Notes: a model not told the origin generated them from the letters alone. A stretch of DNA of 41,830 bases from a candidate division KSB1 bacterium (GCA_034506315.1 JAPDPT010000026.1:1-41830); one strand, 5' to 3'. Shown: positions 7,553 through 15,237, numbered from the stretch's first letter. A program made the numbers and translations.

Positions 7553-10196
7553 AGCAGCAATTCCGCAGGTCAACAAGGGGGCCCGGGGAGAGAGCTATCC
7601 GGGGGGCGAAAACTTTGCGGACATCGAGTGGCTGCTGCGAGCATCCCCGGGGCCTCCCGAGGAGCCGATCTTCGAGGACGCCGACGAGGCCCGCGAAGAA
7701 CCCGCTCCCCTCCTTTCTCCGGTCCATATCGACCCGGAAAGTCTCCACGCCTCCGAAAAGCAGCTGCGCGAGTTGCTTGAGTTCCTGGGGCTGGAGGAGG
7801 CGATTCCCTCCGAGACGGAAGTGTCCTCCCTGGTCGAGCCGGCTGAGTCGGGGGCCGGTGATCTCTCCGAGGCCCAGCTGGAGAGCCCTCCCCTCCCAGA
7901 CTTTGACCTAATGGAGGGAACACCCGCTCCGACCGAAGGCCAAGACCCGTTAGCCGATGTCCTGATCCCTCAGGAATCCTCCGACGACTCCGAGTCCTTC
8001 ATTCGGGACGTATTGGAGGATCTCCTTCCGCCTGACGCCGAGCAGGTTCTGTCGAGCTTCGAAGGGCTCGGCGAGCCGGAAAGCGAAAAAGCTCCCACCC
8101 CGTCGAGGGAGTCCCCTTCGGCCGAGGAGGCGAGAGGAGCTCCGGACTCCGTCGCCCCGCTGCCAAGCTCGGGACGACGTGCTGTGGACGATTTCCTGGC
8201 CGCGCTGGAGCTTGCGCCGGACCCGGGTCTCCCGGAAGGAACCGGACCCGATGCTCCGCCCCAGCCCATTCTGCCCCGAGCTGAGGATTCGGAGGGACAA
8301 GAGCCACGGGGTTCTGTGACCGCAGCGGCCTCAGGCCCGGCGGAACGACCGCCGGAGGCAGAGCTGCCCCCTGAGATCGGCCTGGAGGAAATTGCGCAGC
8401 GGTTCGAGACCGCGTGGGCCGACGCCGAAGCCAGCGAAGCCACGGAAGATTCGGTCGAGATTGTTCTCCACCAGGACGTTCCGCGCCCGGGGATCCTGCA
8501 CCGGTTGGGCTTCCGGGAGGTAGATCGACGCCTCGGGATTGACATTGGCAGCAGCGAGATCACCTTCGTCTGCCTGGCCAAGAGGGGCCGGCGCTACGAC
8601 CTGGAGGCCTATGGCATCCTTCCCTTCCGCCGCCTGGGGGAAACCGGCGATGCCTCCGGCGCCATCTTGCGGACCCTGCAAAGCATCCTCGCCGAACGGC
8701 AGATTCGCCAGGCTCCGGTGGAAGCGAGCGTGCAGATTGCGGAGACGGCCGTCCGCATTCTCGAATTGCCCAAGCTCCCGCGCAAGGAAACCCTACGGGC
8801 CATCTCCTGGACCCTGAGAAAGGACCTGCCCTTCCCCGCCGAGGAGGCGGAGATGGTCTTTCGCCCCATGGCCGAGGGCTCCTCAAAGAGGCAAACGCTC
8901 CTGGTCGTAGCCGCGGAGCGGGAAAACCTGCTGAAGCATGCCCGCCTCTTGCAAGCAGCAGGCGCCCACCTCTCAGGCATCTATTCCGCTTCGGTCGCCC
9001 TGTTCGAGCTTTTCCGCCGCACCAAGCTCCTGCGCTCCGACGCCTGCCAGGTACTGGTGAACATCGGCACCCTTCACACGCAGATTCTCTTTATTCAGAA
9101 CGGTCGACTGGCTTTCGAGCGAACGATCACCACGGCCCTGGACGATTTTCTAGGTGCCCTTACCGAAACCCTCTTCTACGAGGGGCAGAGCCGGTCGCTC
9201 GGGCAACGGGAGGCCTTCTGGATCCTGCGACGCTACGGGGTAGCAGGCTTTGGCGCCGGCGAAACGACGACGGACGGCGTCCCGCTGAACGACATTGCCA
9301 TCTCCGTTCGGCCCGTGCTCGAGAAGTTCACCAGCGAACTCAGCCGTTCGCTCGACTACTTCCGAAGCAAATTCGGCGTCACCTCGTTTGAGCGGATCTG
9401 GGTGTGTGGGATCGGGGCCACCGTCCTGAACCTGAGTCGCATCCTGGAGAGCGAGACGGGACTGCCTACCTCCTGCTTCCATCCGTTTCTGCCGGAGACC
9501 GGGCTCCCGATCCACTCCTCCCTGGAGGGGCTGGACGAGTACGCCCCCTCCTTGGTGGTACCGCTTGGGCTTGCCCTCGGGCCTGCCCAGGAGCTGAACC
9601 TCTTGCCCCGCCACCTGCGGCGAAGCCGGAGCATCCAGTACGCGCACAAAGCCCTCGCCTACGGTGCGCTCTTCGGTCTCCTGGGAATGGGCCTCCTTTC
9701 CGGCATCGTCCGGTACGACAAGACCATCGAGCAAAATGAGCTGGCTGCGGTCCGGGATCAGTACGAAGCCCTGGTACGACACCAAGAAGAGCTCCAGCGC
9801 TTGCAGCAGATCTGGACCCGGATCGGTCGGGACTTGAAGGGGCTCCAGGAGGCGCTGCCTTCGGAGCCGCTCCTGCCCCTCTACCTCCACGCGCTCTCCA
9901 AATTGACCCCTGCTAAGATCGCCCTGACCAGCGTCGAAATTGTGGAGCGCGAGGAGGCAGTCCAGCAGATGCGGCAGGTGGTGAGCGACGACGCACTGGC
10001 CTTCGTGCGGCTCAAGGGAGTCGTCCTCCCCGACCCTCCCCGCGAGGGCACCCATTTGGCCCATTTCCTGGTGGCCTTGCGCACCTGCGGCCTCTTCGCC
10101 AACGTGCGGGTGGAGGAAAACCGACCCAGTGAGAATTCGCGGATCGGCGCCGAATTCTCGATCATTGCCGAAATACCGAAGGGGATAGCGCCTTGA
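7515..10196 (+). CDS. PilM-PilN fusion protein with acidic disordered N-terminal tail
   Basis: The 893-residue protein has three parts. Residues 1 to about 320 are low-complexity, rich in Glu, Pro and Ser, probably disordered, with short hydrophobic helices. About 330-690 is an actin-like PilM domain: RRLGIDIGSSEITFV carries phosphate motif 1; phosphate motif 2 reads VNIGTLHTQI, with Asn516 where Asp is usual; VWVCGIGATVLNLSRIL is the adenosine-motif region. From about 692 it continues into PilN: the ELNLLPRHLRR motif, a membrane helix at about 712-735, a coiled coil, and a periplasmic domain to the end. PilM and PilN are normally separate and PilN's N-terminal INLLP peptide docks on PilM. 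The ATG at 7515 is preceded by TGAGG; a longer frame overlaps the ABC gene. The stop overlaps the pilO start (TTGA). Confidence 0.88.
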   Translation: MANPGPQQPDTRKAAIPQVNKGARGESYPGGENFADIEWLLRASPGPPEEPIFEDADEAREEPAPLLSPVHIDPESLHASEKQLRELLEFLGLEEAIPSETEVSSLVEPAESGAGDLSEAQLESPPLPDFDLMEGTPAPTEGQDPLADVLIPQESSDDSESFIRDVLEDLLPPDAEQVLSSFEGLGEPESEKAPTPSRESPSAEEARGAPDSVAPLPSSGRRAVDDFLAALELAPDPGLPEGTGPDAPPQPILPRAEDSEGQEPRGSVTAAASGPAERPPEAELPPEIGLEEIAQRFETAWADAEASEATEDSVEIVLHQDVPRPGILHRLGFREVDRRLGIDIGSSEITFVCLAKRGRRYDLEAYGILPFRRLGETGDASGAILRTLQSILAERQIRQAPVEASVQIAETAVRILELPKLPRKETLRAISWTLRKDLPFPAEEAEMVFRPMAEGSSKRQTLLVVAAERENLLKHARLLQAAGAHLSGIYSASVALFELFRRTKLLRSDACQVLVNIGTLHTQILFIQNGRLAFERTITTALDDFLGALTETLFYEGQSRSLGQREAFWILRRYGVAGFGAGETTTDGVPLNDIAISVRPVLEKFTSELSRSLDYFRSKFGVTSFERIWVCGIGATVLNLSRILESETGLPTSCFHPFLPETGLPIHSSLEGLDEYAPSLVVPLGLALGPAQELNLLPRHLRRSRSIQYAHKALAYGALFGLLGMGLLSGIVRYDKTIEQNELAAVRDQYEALVRHQEELQRLQQIWTRIGRDLKGLQEALPSEPLLPLYLHALSKLTPAKIALTSVEIVEREEAVQQMRQVVSDDALAFVRLKGVVLPDPPREGTHLAHFLVALRTCGLFANVRVEENRPSENSRIGAEFSIIAEIPKGIAP

Positions 10197-10801
10197 AGAA
10201 GCCGCGTTGGGACAACCCGTGGGTTCGAATCGGCTCGATTGCGGCCATCGAGCTCGTCGTGATTCTGGGCTGGTACGTCCTCTACTTCCATCCTGCGAGG
10301 CGTCAGGTCCATCACCTGCGCGAGCAGCGAAATCTGCTTCGAAACAAGGTGCACGCCGCCGAAGTGGCCGCCATCCAGGTGCAGCAGCTGCAGGCGCGGA
10401 TCGACAGCGTGCAACGCGAAATCAGCGCCGTTCGCCATCGCCTCGTCGCGCTTCAGAGTCTCGACGAAGTCGTGGCCAGGCTGGCCGAACACGCCCGTGC
10501 CCGCGGCTTCTCCTTCACCTCCGTCGAACCCGACTACCGCGTGCTGGTGGAGGGAAAGTTCGAGGGCCCCGTGGGGAAGTTGCCCGTCCGGATCCAGGGG
10601 ACCGGACAGTTCTTTGCGGTCGGACAGTTTCTGGACACTCTGGGAGAGCTCGACTTCCTGTTCGAACCTACAGGGACTACGCTTCAGTACGATCCCAGCC
10701 TCTACCCGAAGTTGAGGGTGTATCTTTCGGGGGTGCTCTATCTTCGGGGTTCTGAGTTCCCTGAGGCTGGCGAAACCTCGGGCGCAATTGGCCAGATGTA
10801 G
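10193..10801 (+). CDS. pilO: Type IV pilus inner-membrane protein PilO
   Basis: The 202-residue product has one N-terminal membrane helix (residues 13-32, IGSIAAIELVVILGWYVLYF), a coiled coil of about 60 residues, and a periplasmic ferredoxin-like domain (SFTSVEPDYRVLVEGKFEG to the C-terminus). GTGQFFAVGQFLDTLGEL is typical of PilO. PilO pairs with PilN in the alignment complex linking PilM to the secretin. Translation appears to start at TTG 10193, overlapping the preceding stop (TTGA), with AAGGGG 9-10 bases upstream; this coupling suggests equal production with the fusion protein. It could equally be compared with GspM of type II secretion, which has the same fold. Confidence 0.86.
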   Translation: MKKPRWDNPWVRIGSIAAIELVVILGWYVLYFHPARRQVHHLREQRNLLRNKVHAAEVAAIQVQQLQARIDSVQREISAVRHRLVALQSLDEVVARLAEHARARGFSFTSVEPDYRVLVEGKFEGPVGKLPVRIQGTGQFFAVGQFLDTLGELDFLFEPTGTTLQYDPSLYPKLRVYLSGVLYLRGSEFPEAGETSGAIGQM

Positions 10802-10810
10802 GGAAAGCGG

Positions 10811-11302
10811 ATGCGCAAGCTGAAGCGCAGCGAACAGGTTCTTCTGGCAATCCTCGGGCTGGTGGTGCTCGTGGTCGTTGCCCTGCAAATGCGTTCGGGA
10901 GGCAGCAAGAAACCGATCGCACCGGCCAGGGCAACGCGGGCGATCGCGCGGACGGCCCGAGCCGCCGCCTCCGAGCTGGGGGTCGTCTCGCCGACGCCCA
11001 AACACCACCCAATTTCCCCTGCCATTCGCCAGATGTTTGCAGGCTGGGGACGAGATCCCTTCGCGGGCGCCCATCGGGTGGCACCGGCAGATACGGTCAA
11101 GCAGGAGCCGGATAGCCTGGAGCTGGCGTGGAAGGGAATCCTGCGAACCCCGCGCGGCAGTCTGGTCATGGTGGGGCCGTACATCCTGGCCGAGGGGCAG
11201 CGGGAGGGAGAGCTGGAGCTCTTGAAAATCGAAAGAGATTACGTAATCTGCCGATTTAGAGGGAGGACCTTCACGCTCTTCCGTCCCGATAGGGAGAAGT
11301 GA
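10811..11302 (+). CDS. PilP/GspC-like pilot protein, membrane anchored
   Basis: The 163-residue product has an N-terminal membrane helix (residues 9-27), a basic, Ala-rich linker, the sequence GWGRDPFAG that in PilP and GspC proteins precedes the homology-region (HR) domain, and a small beta domain to the C-terminus (LELAWKGILRTPRGSLVMVG, ILAEGQREGE, RGRTFTLFRP). PilP binds PilN/PilO on one side and the N0 region of PilQ on the other. Classical PilP is a lipoprotein, but no lipobox cysteine is present here, so the anchor is GspC-like. It sits nine bases after pilO and its stop overlaps the secretin start (GTGA). Identification rests on motif and position rather than strong similarity. Confidence 0.75.
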   Translation: MRKLKRSEQVLLAILGLVVLVVVALQMRSGGSKKPIAPARATRAIARTARAAASELGVVSPTPKHHPISPAIRQMFAGWGRDPFAGAHRVAPADTVKQEPDSLELAWKGILRTPRGSLVMVGPYILAEGQREGELELLKIERDYVICRFRGRTFTLFRPDREK

Positions 11303-13047
11303 CCGAGGCTCGCAAAATGGACTCGAAGAGAGCACAGGGTTGGAGGTTCGGCGCGCTTGCCGCGTTGGCGCTCGCGTGCACAGCCGGAACAGCCACCGCC
11401 CAAGCGAGGTTGCAGGCCATCGTGCCGGTCCAACCGCAGACCTTCCATCTGCAGATCAGCCATCTCACAACCTACAGCAGCCAGGCAGACCCCTCTGGTC
11501 GGAACTGGGCGCTTCTGCTTCACCGCACACGGAGCGAGGTCGGTTGGGAGAAACAGGCGTTCGACGAGGGGCTTGTCTCGGTCATCGAGGTTCACCCCGT
11601 GCGGCAGGAACCTCCTGCCACAGCAGTGGTTTTTCGCCTCCGGTCCCCGGGATTGCTCCGGGTGGAGTGTGTCCCCTCGGGAATGAGAGTGACCTTCGTC
11701 GACCCATCGAACGACACCACAAGCCGCCCAAATCACGTGGAAGTGCCGCGCACACGGCCTCCCGAGCCACAGCAAGAATTGCAGAGCCTGCAGGAGAGGC
11801 TCGCTCAGGGCCGGTTGATCTCCCTGGACGTGTTCGACGCCGAGATCAGCAACGTCCTGAGGATGCTGGGCCGGCAAAGCGGGGTCAATATCGTCGCCGG
11901 AAGCGACGTGACGGGCAAGATCACGGTGAGCCTGCACGACGTCACTCTGGACCAGGCCCTGGAGAACATCCTCAAGGCCAACGGCTACACCTACGTCATT
12001 GATGGCGATGTGATCCGCGTAAAGAAGGTGGATCAGCTGGGTCTGGGCGAAATGGCCACAAAGGTCTACCGGCTCCGCTACATCGACGCCCGGGCCCTTC
12101 GGGACGCGGTAGCCGAAGTGCTTTCGCCGAACGCCAAGGTCTTCGTGTTCTCCACGAACTTCCAGAGCGGCGGCTCTGCAGGACCCACAGGCCCGGCGGC
12201 CGGGCAGACAACGCGCTCCGGAACCGGCCTGCAGGCGGCCCGACGCTCCAGCGTACTCATTGTCACTGACCTCGTGGACAATATCCGGCACGTGGATCGG
12301 ATTGTGGAAGCGTTGGACATCCCCTCGCCGCAGGTGATGATCGAGGCCAAGCTGATCGAACTGAGCCCCGGACAGACCGGGAGTCTGGGGATCGACTGGA
12401 CGAAGGCCATCACCGTGAGCCTGTACGGAGACAGGCTGGGAGAGGGGGGGACGACGCGACCGTACTCTGCCTTGGCCGATCTACCGCACGGGAAAATCCG
12501 ATACGCGACCCTCTCGGCCTCGGAATTTGCCGCCGTCCTGAACTATCTGCGGGAAAACACGCAGTCCAAGCTCATCTCCAATCCCCGAATCATCGCCGCC
12601 GACAACGAGGAATCGGTGATCAGCGTCGGCGAGACCTTCCCCGTGCCTCAGATCAACCGGGGCGTCGGAGGCCAGGGGGATATCGTCACCTTCGAGTACA
12701 AGGACGTCAACATCTCGCTGCGGGTGACCCCGCACGTCTCCGGCGACCAGACGATCACCATGTTCGTGAACCCCGTGATCGAAGAAGTGACCGGCGAGGT
12801 GGTCATCGACAAGAACCGGGCCCCCATCACCTCGAAGCGATCGGTGGAGACGGTGGTCACCGTGAAGGACGGGGAGACGGTGGTGATCGGAGGGCTGATC
12901 AAAGAGAACCGCTCCGAGACGGTGAGCAAGATCTGGCTGCTCGGCGACATCCCGTTGCTTGGCCATTTGTTCCGGAACAAGAAGACGGAGCGGAAACAGA
13001 CAGACCTGCTCATTTTCTTGACCCCTCACATCCTGGGGGCGCCTTAG
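11299..13047 (+). CDS. pilQ: Type IV pilus secretin PilQ
   Basis: The 582-residue secretin precursor carries a signal peptide (ALAALALACTAGTATAQ), an AMIN-like beta domain at about 40-150 that would bind peptidoglycan, and an STN/N0 domain at 170-245 (ISLDVFDAEISNVLRMLGRQ). A single N1/KH-like domain at 253-345 and the secretin barrel domain from about 350 to the end follow. The signature VVIGGLIKENRSETVSKIWL and DIPLLGHLFRNKKTERKQ are diagnostic. It forms the outer-membrane pore for the pilus. One AMIN, one N0 and one N1 domain is PilQ-type rather than GspD-type. Start choices are GTG 11299 (overlapping pilP, AGGGAG just upstream) or ATG 11317. Confidence 0.95.
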   Translation: MTEARKMDSKRAQGWRFGALAALALACTAGTATAQARLQAIVPVQPQTFHLQISHLTTYSSQADPSGRNWALLLHRTRSEVGWEKQAFDEGLVSVIEVHPVRQEPPATAVVFRLRSPGLLRVECVPSGMRVTFVDPSNDTTSRPNHVEVPRTRPPEPQQELQSLQERLAQGRLISLDVFDAEISNVLRMLGRQSGVNIVAGSDVTGKITVSLHDVTLDQALENILKANGYTYVIDGDVIRVKKVDQLGLGEMATKVYRLRYIDARALRDAVAEVLSPNAKVFVFSTNFQSGGSAGPTGPAAGQTTRSGTGLQAARRSSVLIVTDLVDNIRHVDRIVEALDIPSPQVMIEAKLIELSPGQTGSLGIDWTKAITVSLYGDRLGEGGTTRPYSALADLPHGKIRYATLSASEFAAVLNYLRENTQSKLISNPRIIAADNEESVISVGETFPVPQINRGVGGQGDIVTFEYKDVNISLRVTPHVSGDQTITMFVNPVIEEVTGEVVIDKNRAPITSKRSVETVVTVKDGETVVIGGLIKENRSETVSKIWLLGDIPLLGHLFRNKKTERKQTDLLIFLTPHILGAP

Positions 13048-13104
13048 TCTCGCGCTTTGCCGGTCCGCCATTCCCAGCCAAGGGGCATCCCCAAGGACGA
13101 CGAC

Positions 13105-14169
13105 ATGGACAAGGTCGTTCTCGACAAGCTCCTGGCGCTTGCGGTAGGCCAGCAGGCCAGCGATATCCACCTTTCTGCAGGTTGCCCCCCCATTTTGCGG
13201 ATTCACGGAAGGCTGCGTCGTCTGAAGGCCGATCCGATTCCTCCGGAGGCCATGGCGAGCCTTCTGGACTCGCTGCTCACCGAGGCGCAGCGAGAGCAGT
13301 ACCATCGCGATCTGCAGATCGACCTGGCCTACGAGGTGCCGGGGGTGGGACGCTTCCGCTGCAACGCCTATCGGCAATCCCGCGGCGACGCCCTGGCCCT
13401 TCGGGTCATCCCGGAACGCATCCCGGTCCTCGAGCAGCTCGGCGCTCCGGCCGTCCTCGCCTCGTTTGCCCGTCTGCGCAAGGGGTTGGTTCTGGTCACA
13501 GGGCCGACCGGTTCCGGCAAGTCCACTACCCTGGCGGCCTTGATCGACCGCATCAATGAGGAGCGACACGACCACATCATCACGATTGAAGACCCCATCG
13601 AGTACGTCCATCGCCCGAAGAACTGCCTGATCAACCAGCGGGAGCTTGGGTCACACACCCGCTCCTTCGCCGATGCCCTGCGCGCCGCTTTGCGGGAGGA
13701 CCCTGACGTCATCCTCGTGGGCGAGATGCGAGATCTGGAGACCATCGCCCTGGCCCTCACGGCCGCAGAGACGGGTCACCTCGTGTTTTCCACCCTGCAC
13801 ACCATCAACGCCCCCGAGACGGTCAACCGCGTGGTGGACGTATTCCCAGCCGCCCAGCAGGCTCAAATCCGCTCCCTCTTCGCCAACTGTGTCGCGGGGG
13901 TGATCTCGCAGTGCCTTCTTCCGCGGAAGGACGGAAAAGGGCGGGTGGCTGCCTTTGAGGTCATGGTGGCCACCACCGCCGTCCGAAACCTCATCCGGGA
14001 GGCCAAGAGCCATCAGCTCCCCTCGGTCATCCAGACCAGCGGCGACGTGGGGATGCAAACCATGGAACAGGCGATCCAGAAGTTGGTGGACCAGGGCCTG
14101 GTGGACCCGGCCGAAGCCCGCTCTTACCTTGCCCCAACCGACAGCTTGCGGAAGGCCAACGCCGCCTGA
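13105..14169 (+). CDS. pilT: Pilus retraction ATPase PilT
   Basis: The 354-residue hexameric ATPase starts MDKVVLDKLLALAV at ATG 13105, with AAGGA seven bases upstream. It has the PAS-like N2 domain (DIHLSAGCPPILRIHGRL), Walker A GPTGSGKST at 133-141, the Asp box EDPIEYVH near 162, Walker B DPDVILVGEMRD near 200 and the His box GHLVFSTLHT near 224. AAFEVMVATTAVRNLIREAK is the PilT-type C-terminal region. PilT depolymerises the pilus and powers twitching. The extension ATPase PilB, the platform PilC and the pilins are not in the window. It lies 57 bases after pilQ and is probably in the same transcript. Confidence 0.95.
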   Translation: MDKVVLDKLLALAVGQQASDIHLSAGCPPILRIHGRLRRLKADPIPPEAMASLLDSLLTEAQREQYHRDLQIDLAYEVPGVGRFRCNAYRQSRGDALALRVIPERIPVLEQLGAPAVLASFARLRKGLVLVTGPTGSGKSTTLAALIDRINEERHDHIITIEDPIEYVHRPKNCLINQRELGSHTRSFADALRAALREDPDVILVGEMRDLETIALALTAAETGHLVFSTLHTINAPETVNRVVDVFPAAQQAQIRSLFANCVAGVISQCLLPRKDGKGRVAAFEVMVATTAVRNLIREAKSHQLPSVIQTSGDVGMQTMEQAIQKLVDQGLVDPAEARSYLAPTDSLRKANAA

Positions 14170-14180
14170 GTTCACTCTCC

Positions 14181-14209
14181 TTGCATTTCTGCCAGTCCCT
14201 CGCTAAGCT
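14181..14209 (+). promoter_or_regulatory. Weak sigma70-like promoter ahead of the YbjN gene
   Basis: TTGCAT (14181-14186), a 17-base spacer and TAAGCT (14204-14209) give an imperfect -35/-10 pair just after pilT. It is only suggestive in GC-rich DNA. Confidence 0.25.
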
Positions 14210-14218
14210 CATTCCGTA

Positions 14219-14325
14219 GGGCCAGAAACTTATTGCCGCCGTGTTACCTCCGCCCCTACCGCAAGGGGCAGCGAGAGCCTTTCTGGGGGGCCAGCAACTG
14301 TTGCCGTGCGGCAAGGGGTAGCCGC
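14219..14325 (+). repeat. Imperfect direct repeat with paired small hairpins
   Basis: Two related units lie between pilT and the YbjN gene. Unit 1 (14219-14272) starts GGGCCAGAAACTTATTGCCG and unit 2 (14286-14325) starts GGGCCAGCAACTGTTGCCG; both continue to a GCAAGGGG core, with about 20 extra bases in unit 1. Each core lies in a 5-bp hairpin with an 8-base loop: GCCCC/GGGGC at 14252-14269 and GCGGC/GCCGC at 14308-14325. The position, just ahead of the YbjN start, would suit a 5' untranslated regulatory element, but it matches no RNA family I recognise. Confidence 0.45.
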
Positions 14326-14352
14326 TGCGGGACCCAAGCTTGAGGCTTTCGA

Positions 14353-14775
14353 ATGGATGAGGCAAAGATCATCCCCGAAGATCTGGTGACCGCCAAGGAG
14401 CTGGCTGACCTTCTCCAACAGGAGGAGTACTCGGCTCAAGTCGACGAGGATGGCGAGGTCCGAGTGACGATGGGGGAAGGCACTTTCGTGTACATCGCCA
14501 TCGATACCGTGCGGCGGCTCCTCAAGTTCTACACCCTCTTTCGCTTCCGCCCCAACGCCCCCCTGGCCAGCAAGCTGACTCTTGTGAACCGGATGAACGA
14601 CGAGGTAATCTTCGTGCGCTTTTCCATGGCGGCCACCGACATCCTTTTCACCGATTATTTCCTGAGCTACGACGGTGGGCTCCTGTGGCACCAGTTCCTA
14701 CGGAGCCTTGCCTGGTTTAGCCGTGTGGCCGTGAGCGCAGTCGCCGAGTTCGACGAGGATGACCTGGTGCAGTGA
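14353..14775 (+). CDS. YbjN-domain protein
   Basis: The 140-residue acidic, soluble protein looks like the YbjN / type III secretion chaperone-like fold. An N-terminal helix (LVTAKELADLLQQEEYSAQV) leads into a beta hairpin (DGEVRVTMGEGTFVYIAID), then a helix and two strands (KLTLVNRMNDEVIFVRFSM) and a long C-terminal helix (LLWHQFLRSLAWFSRVAVSAV). YbjN proteins have been linked to motility, stress responses and stabilising partner proteins; no biochemical activity is established. Placement after pilT invites a role in pilus function, but the 183-base gap with its own repeat leaves open separate expression. No membrane segment or signal peptide is present. Confidence 0.65.
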   Translation: MDEAKIIPEDLVTAKELADLLQQEEYSAQVDEDGEVRVTMGEGTFVYIAIDTVRRLLKFYTLFRFRPNAPLASKLTLVNRMNDEVIFVRFSMAATDILFTDYFLSYDGGLLWHQFLRSLAWFSRVAVSAVAEFDEDDLVQ

Positions 14776-14916
14776 GCCCGACCCCTTGGCCCCCCGTTCC
14801 TCGGTCCCACCGGCCCTGCGGGGAACCCCACGAATGCCGAGGCGTTCGAGAAGTGCTGTTCGATAAGGTAAAGAAGGCCCCTGACCTGCCGATACCATCC
14901 GATGGGGTCAAATGGC

Positions 14917-14945
14917 TTGACAGAGTGTGCGGGGGTTGGTATATT
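14917..14945 (+). promoter_or_regulatory. Strong sigma70-type promoter for the PorV-like gene
   Basis: TTGACA (14917-14922), exactly 17 bases, then TATATT (14940-14945) is a near-consensus promoter, striking in such GC-rich DNA. Transcription would start near 14952, giving a leader of about 285 bases before the porV-like ATG. Confidence 0.75.
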
Positions 14946-14986
14946 CCTTTGAGCACGGGATCGGAGTTCGGACGGAATTTGTCGCG

Positions 14987-15025
14987 CGGAGGGTGAAGGC
15001 GACCGTTCGCTAACGGTTTCCTCCG
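14987..15025 (+). promoter_or_regulatory. Nested hairpin in the porV leader
   Basis: An outer CGGAGG/CCTCCG stem (14987-14992 with 15020-15025) encloses a CCGTT/AACGG hairpin with a 4-base loop (15003-15016). It lies about 35 bases into the predicted transcript and could be part of a ligand- or protein-sensing leader. I know no matching family. Confidence 0.4.
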
Positions 15026-15136
15026 GAAGTACCTCGAAGCTACGGACAGAAATTCGACAACGTGGTCTCCCGAAGGCACAGGAGGCGAGGTATTTCCGAG
15101 CGCCGCGAGCGGGTCGCGCCCTCTGCTTCCGATGGG

Positions 15137-15194
15137 CCGAATGGCTGGAGGTTGTCCCGCTGGGCGAGGGGAGGCCAAAGTCATTCGGTTTTTT
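15137..15194 (+). terminator. Terminator-like hairpin inside the porV leader (candidate attenuator)
   Basis: CCGAATG (15137-15143) pairs perfectly with CATTCGG (15182-15188), closing a 38-base loop that can itself fold, and is followed at once by TTTTTT (15189-15194). It lies downstream of the 14917 promoter and 43 bases before the start codon, the usual place for an expression platform. Alternatively it ends a separate RNA of about 240 bases. Confidence 0.5.
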
Positions 15195-15237
15195 GTTGTC
15201 GTGAGTCCACCACGCTGGGTGAACGGAGGTCAGAGCG

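Larger units (their letters stand above)
14776..15237 (+). other. 462-base non-coding region upstream of the PorV-like gene
   Basis: No convincing gene is present. A 74-codon frame from a GTG at 14772 is not protein-like. The first 140 bases hold a possible CCTCGG/CCGAGG stem without a T-run. The remainder contains the promoter, structured leader and terminator-like hairpin listed separately. Confidence 0.6.

Noticed and set aside
10217..10240. GGGTTCGAATC, resembling a tRNA T-arm
   Set aside because: It is inside the pilO coding sequence and no acceptor stem, anticodon arm or D-arm can be folded around it.
14219..14352. Possible cyclic-di-GMP (GEMM) riboswitch near the pilus genes
   Set aside because: The GCAAGGGG and GGTAGCC-like words are suggestive, but the conserved AGGGCAAACC and ACGCAAAGCC blocks of the family are absent.
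14772..14996. A 74-codon frame starting at a GTG that overlaps the YbjN stop
   Set aside because: Its composition is not protein-like and it runs through the strong promoter at 14917-14945.
14952..15194. RNase P, SRP or 6S RNA in the porV leader
   Set aside because: Short words such as AGGGTGAA and ACAGAAA occur, but in the wrong order for RNase P, and the SRP GGAAGG-type core and a 6S-like long central bubble are not seen.
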